NCBI GenBank assembly: GCA_900552555.1 | Contig: URZW01000011.1 | Span: 1-45,354, forward strand | Direction: 5' to 3' | Origin: an uncultured Clostridium sp. | Lineage (GTDB): Bacteria; Bacillota; Clostridia; TANB77; CAG-508 | DNA length: 45,354 nucleotides | In this document: positions 42,643 to 45,354 of the stretch, piece after piece | How positions within the stretch are numbered: position 1 is the stretch's first letter | Layout of the letters: each line of letters begins with the position of its first letter | Notes under the pieces: generated by a model | The model's input: only the letters and a program-made list of their open reading frames with translations | Database searches by the model: none | Told to the model about the DNA's origin: nothing | Translations under genes and position numbers: made by a program

Positions 42643-43095
42643 ATGCCTAATGATAAATTAATTGCAAAAAATCCTACAGCTTTTCATAATTATACTATTG
42701 AAAATAAATTAGAAGCGGGAATTGTACTTTCTGGTACTGAGATTAAATCTATAAGAAGCGGAAAGGCAAATTTAAAAGATAGTTATGCTATAATAAAAAA
42801 TAATGAAGTTTTTATTGTTGGTTTACATATTAGTCCTTATGAACATGGGAATATTTTTAATAAAGATCCTTTGCGAGACAGAAAATTATTATTAAATAGA
42901 CGTGAAATTAACAAATTGATTGTTATGACTAAACAAAAGGGATATAGTATTGTTCCTTTAAATATGTATTTTAAGGGTAGTTTGGTTAAAATTGAACTTG
43001 GTATTGGTAAAGGTAAAAAACTTTATGATAAACGTGAAGATATTGCTAAAAAAGATGCTGAAAGAAGAATGTTACAACATTTAAAAAATCAGTAA
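42643..43095 (+). CDS. smpB: SsrA-binding protein SmpB
   Basis: The protein has 150 residues: NPTAFHNYTIENKLEAGIVL followed by SGTEIKSIRSGKANLKDSYA, then FIVGLHISPYEHGN, DRKLLLNRREI, MYFKGSLVKIELGIGKGKKL and YDKREDIAKKDAERRML. It carries tmRNA into stalled ribosomes. The start at 42643 is 12 bases from AAAGGA, slightly long; an ATG at 42631 touches the site and the frame is open to 42574 within element flanks. The C-terminal tail ends shortly after the conserved Lys-rich part. No tmRNA gene is seen nearby. Confidence 0.95.
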   Translation: MPNDKLIAKNPTAFHNYTIENKLEAGIVLSGTEIKSIRSGKANLKDSYAIIKNNEVFIVGLHISPYEHGNIFNKDPLRDRKLLLNRREINKLIVMTKQKGYSIVPLNMYFKGSLVKIELGIGKGKKLYDKREDIAKKDAERRMLQHLKNQ

Positions 43096-43112
43096 TATCG
43101 TTGTAAATAAAG

Positions 43113-43210
43113 ATTAATAGTAAAAAGCAAAAAATATTATGTTTTTCATATTTTTCTCGGCTTCCATACATAACGTCAACATAATATTTTTTGTTTTTTG
43201 CATTATTAAT
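43113..43210 (-). repeat. Palindromic element D, deletion derivative (98 bp)
   Basis: Arms ATTAATA... and GCAAAAAATATTATG pair with CATAATATTTTTTG... and TATTAAT (imperfect), extending weakly to about 43099-43225. The inside holds, inverted, only the right part of the core: TTTTTCATATTTTTCTC-GGCTTCC, then TACATAACGTCAAC, closely matching copy B. The central stem is missing. It lies between the convergent smpB and rimO genes and could terminate both. Confidence 0.75.
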
Positions 43211-43228
43211 ACTAAAATTTAACAACTT

Positions 43229-44602
43229 TTAATTATTTTTAATCTCACCAATTAAATCATAATTACTTACATCAACAATTTTACAATCCACAAAATTATT
43301 TAAAATTTTTTCTTCATTTAAATTTCCATTATTTTTAATATATACCAATCCATCTTCCTCTGGAACATCTTGCATAGTTCTTCCTATAAAATATTTACCA
43401 TCAAAAGACATATCTTCTACTAAAACTTTATAAACTTTTCCAATTTTACTTTCTAAGATTTGTTTTGATATTTCTTGTTGTGCTTCCATAATTTTGTTAT
43501 ATCTTGCCTTTTTAGTATTTCCATGTATCTGGTCAGGAAGCTTTGCTGCTGGTGTTCCCTCTTCTCTTGAATACATAAATGTTCCTAATTTATCAAACTT
43601 TGTATTTTTTACAAATTCCAAAAGTTCTTCAAAGTCTTTCCTTGTTTCACCTGGAAATCCAACAATTAAACTAGTTCTTAATGTTACATCTGGTATTTTA
43701 TTTCTAATTTTTTCAATTATTTTTATAATGTTTTCTTTGCTAGTTCTTCTGTTCATTTTTTTCAATATTGGATTTGATATATGTTGAATTGGAATATCAA
43801 AATATTTTGCAATTTTATTATTAGATGCAACAACTTCTATCAATTCATCTGTAATTCCTTCAGGATATGAATATAAAAATCTTATCCATTCAATTCCTTT
43901 TATTTTACTTAGTTTATCTAATAATTCTGCAAGCTTGCTTTCACCATATATATCAACACCATACTTTGTTGTATCTTGTGCAATTACTATTAATTCTTTT
44001 ATTCCTTTTTTAGCAAGCATCTTAGCTTCGTCTAAAATTTCTTCAATTTTTCTACTAACAAATGGTCCTCTTATATAAGGAATTGCACAATATGTACATT
44101 TGTTACTACATCCTTCTCCTATTTTTAGATATGCATAATTTTTGCCTGTTGTAACTATTCTTTCCATAAATTCATTATATGTAGGCATTGGAAGTGGCTT
44201 GATTTCTGATATTTTTGTGCTTGTTTTTGTTTTTGATTTTTCTACAATGTCTCTTTTTAATAAGTCTTCTATTTTATCCCATAGTTTGTTGTATTCATCT
44301 ATTTTTACAAACAAATCCACTTCTGGTAATAATTTTACTAAATCATCATAATATCTTTGTACAAGGCATCCCATTGCTATTAAATATTTACATCTCTTCT
44401 TTTTATATTCTGCCATTTCTAAAATAGTGTTGATTGCTTCTTCTTTTGCTGATTCTATAAATCCACATGTGTTTATTACTAATATGTCTGCTTCATCTGG
44501 ATTGTTTACTATTTTATAGTTGTTGTTTTTGAATAGTCCTATTGCTACTTCAGTGTCTATCAAGTTTTTGCTACATCCTAGCGATATAAATCCTACGTTC
44601 AT
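43229..44602 (-). CDS. rimO: Ribosomal protein S12 methylthiotransferase RimO
   Basis: The protein has 457 residues. The N-terminal UPF0004 domain carries three cluster Cys (SLGCSKNLID, VINTCGFIESAKEEAI, AMGCLVQRY). The radical-SAM domain has GEGCSNKCTYCAIPYIRGPF, and the C-terminal TRAM domain has VLVEDMSFDGKYFIGRTMQD. SLGCSKN and the C-S-N-K-C spacing favour RimO over MiaB. It adds a methylthio group to an Asp of ribosomal protein S12. The ATG at 44602 follows GGAGG; the longer start at 44614 lies within that site. Confidence 0.94.
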   Translation of the reverse strand: MNVGFISLGCSKNLIDTEVAIGLFKNNNYKIVNNPDEADILVINTCGFIESAKEEAINTILEMAEYKKKRCKYLIAMGCLVQRYYDDLVKLLPEVDLFVKIDEYNKLWDKIEDLLKRDIVEKSKTKTSTKISEIKPLPMPTYNEFMERIVTTGKNYAYLKIGEGCSNKCTYCAIPYIRGPFVSRKIEEILDEAKMLAKKGIKELIVIAQDTTKYGVDIYGESKLAELLDKLSKIKGIEWIRFLYSYPEGITDELIEVVASNNKIAKYFDIPIQHISNPILKKMNRRTSKENIIKIIEKIRNKIPDVTLRTSLIVGFPGETRKDFEELLEFVKNTKFDKLGTFMYSREEGTPAAKLPDQIHGNTKKARYNKIMEAQQEISKQILESKIGKVYKVLVEDMSFDGKYFIGRTMQDVPEEDGLVYIKNNGNLNEEKILNNFVDCKIVDVSNYDLIGEIKNN

Positions 44603-44635
44603 TGTTTCCTCCATTATTTTTAATTTTAATTCATA

Positions 44636-44679
44636 AAGGACGTTTCAATTTGTTTTAACAAATATTGAAGAACGCCCTT
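44636..44679 (-). terminator. Hairpin between the RNase E/G gene and rimO
   Basis: AAGG-a-CGTT pairs with AACG-c-CCTT, with CAAT/ATTG and TGTT/AACA further in. The T run is short. Confidence 0.55.
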
Positions 44680-44701
44680 ATCATTTAAAAGATGATTTTT
44701 A

Positions 44702-45354
44702 TTATTCTTTATGACTGCATATGTGTTTTCTTGTCATTTCCATTAAGTCTAATTTTGTAAAGCCTTCAACTTGTGTTTTTGCTCTATCATTCCTTAATTT
44801 TTCTTTTAATAATTCTTCTATTTTTTCTTTATTACTTTTGTCTTTCATATCAATATAATCAATAATAATAATTCCACCAATATCTCTAAGTCTTAGTTGC
44901 TTAGCTATTTCTATTGTTGCCTCTTGATTTACTTTGAAAATTGTTTGCTCTAAATTTTGATTTCCTGTATATTTACCTGTATTTACATCTATTGCTGTTA
45001 ATGCTTCAGTTTTATCAATAGTTATAAATCCACCACAGTTTAACCAAATTTTTCTATTTTCTATTTTTCCTATCTCGTTTTTTAAATTATATTTTTCGAA
45101 AACATCTGAGTTTTCTTTTAATTCTAGAACAGTTTTTGAAAAATAATTATTTTGATTTTTAAATTCTTGAATTTTTTTATAATCTTTTTGACTATTTACT
45201 ATTATTTTATCAATTGAATTTTCTGGCAAATCAATTATCATTTTTTCAACAATACTTTGCGACTTTTCTATTAATATAGGATTATTTTCTTTATATTCAT
45301 TATATGATTTTTTTATTTTTTGCCATTTTCTTTCTACATTTTTTATGTCTTTTA
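44702..45354 (-). CDS. Ribonuclease E/G family protein, 3' part
   Basis: The frame is open from the right edge (KDIKNVERKWQKIKKSYNEY on) to a stop at 44702, about 217 residues, so the gene starts outside the window. IWLNCGGFITIDKTEALTAI followed by DVNTGKYTGNQNLEQTIFKV, NQEATIEIAKQLRLRDIGGI, IIIDYIDMKD and LMEMTRKHICSHKE are RNase E/G catalytic-core signatures (Asp of AIDVN and of IDYIDM bind Mg). The family cuts single-stranded RNA in decay and rRNA maturation. It ends right after EMTRK, without the usual zinc-link Cys pair tail, so it is C-terminally short. rimO follows in the same direction. Confidence 0.88.
   Translation of the reverse strand, partial: KDIKNVERKWQKIKKSYNEYKENNPILIEKSQSIVEKMIIDLPENSIDKIIVNSQKDYKKIQEFKNQNNYFSKTVLELKENSDVFEKYNLKNEIGKIENRKIWLNCGGFITIDKTEALTAIDVNTGKYTGNQNLEQTIFKVNQEATIEIAKQLRLRDIGGIIIIDYIDMKDKSNKEKIEELLKEKLRNDRAKTQVEGFTKLDLMEMTRKHICSHKE

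Overview
The window is a very AT-rich chromosomal segment of an endospore-forming member of the Clostridia. Evidence for this: yabP-yabQ-divIC in the classical order, a YtvI-type membrane protein, Rho, SecA, RF2, and AGGAGG ribosome binding sites before most genes. No genus can be named from sequence alone. Most genes lie on the minus strand. No tRNA, rRNA, CRISPR array or intact insertion sequence was seen.

Layout. 1-2990 is a decayed accessory zone: the start of a permease-like gene, an exonuclease III N-terminal fragment, two tiny plasmid-type ORFs (one frameshifted), an intact Fic protein, a frameshifted pilin-like surface protein with a sortase motif, and a stray C-terminal fragment. 2998-5702 is housekeeping and sporulation (rho, divIC, yabQ, yabP). 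5941-10065 is an unusual island: a hybrid protease joining a Clp N-domain, a ClpC-type AAA module and an FtsH-type M41 zinc peptidase (read through a single-base frameshift), a 111-residue basic protein, and a divergent PIN-PhoH ATPase whose PIN acidic residues appear lost. 10151-21149 holds lysC, prfB (programmed frameshift) and secA (C-terminal frameshift), with cell-surface genes and pncC between prfB and secA. 21379-29915 is mixed: a YcgQ-C-like membrane protein, a zeta-toxin operon with a PHP phosphoesterase, ytvI, a Cys-rich CBS protein, small unknowns, murD and a two-helix membrane protein. 30221-40896 is one fatty-acid synthesis cluster: biotin ligase, fabH, fabD, fabG, fabF, accB, fabZ, accC, accD, accA, fabI. 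It lacks acpP and any visible FapR or FabT gene, and a 92-residue ORF lies antisense inside it. 41274-45354 holds two small secreted or membrane proteins, smpB, rimO and a partial RNase E/G gene.

Two signals stand out. The first is the Clp_N-AAA-M41 protease island. The second is a family of about 190-233 bp palindromic elements (29980, 32805 inverted, 36829, a deletion derivative at 43113, and a related one at 42324). They share a core of about 137 bp, but their outer arms differ between copies while staying complementary within each copy. Three copies sit in gaps of the fatty-acid operon. This looks like a structured RNA or a hairpin-type mobile element.

Several single-base disruptions (protease, secA, pilin remnant, small ORF) may be real decay or uncorrected homopolymer and indel errors. 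The secA case, in an essential gene, makes assembly error a live possibility.
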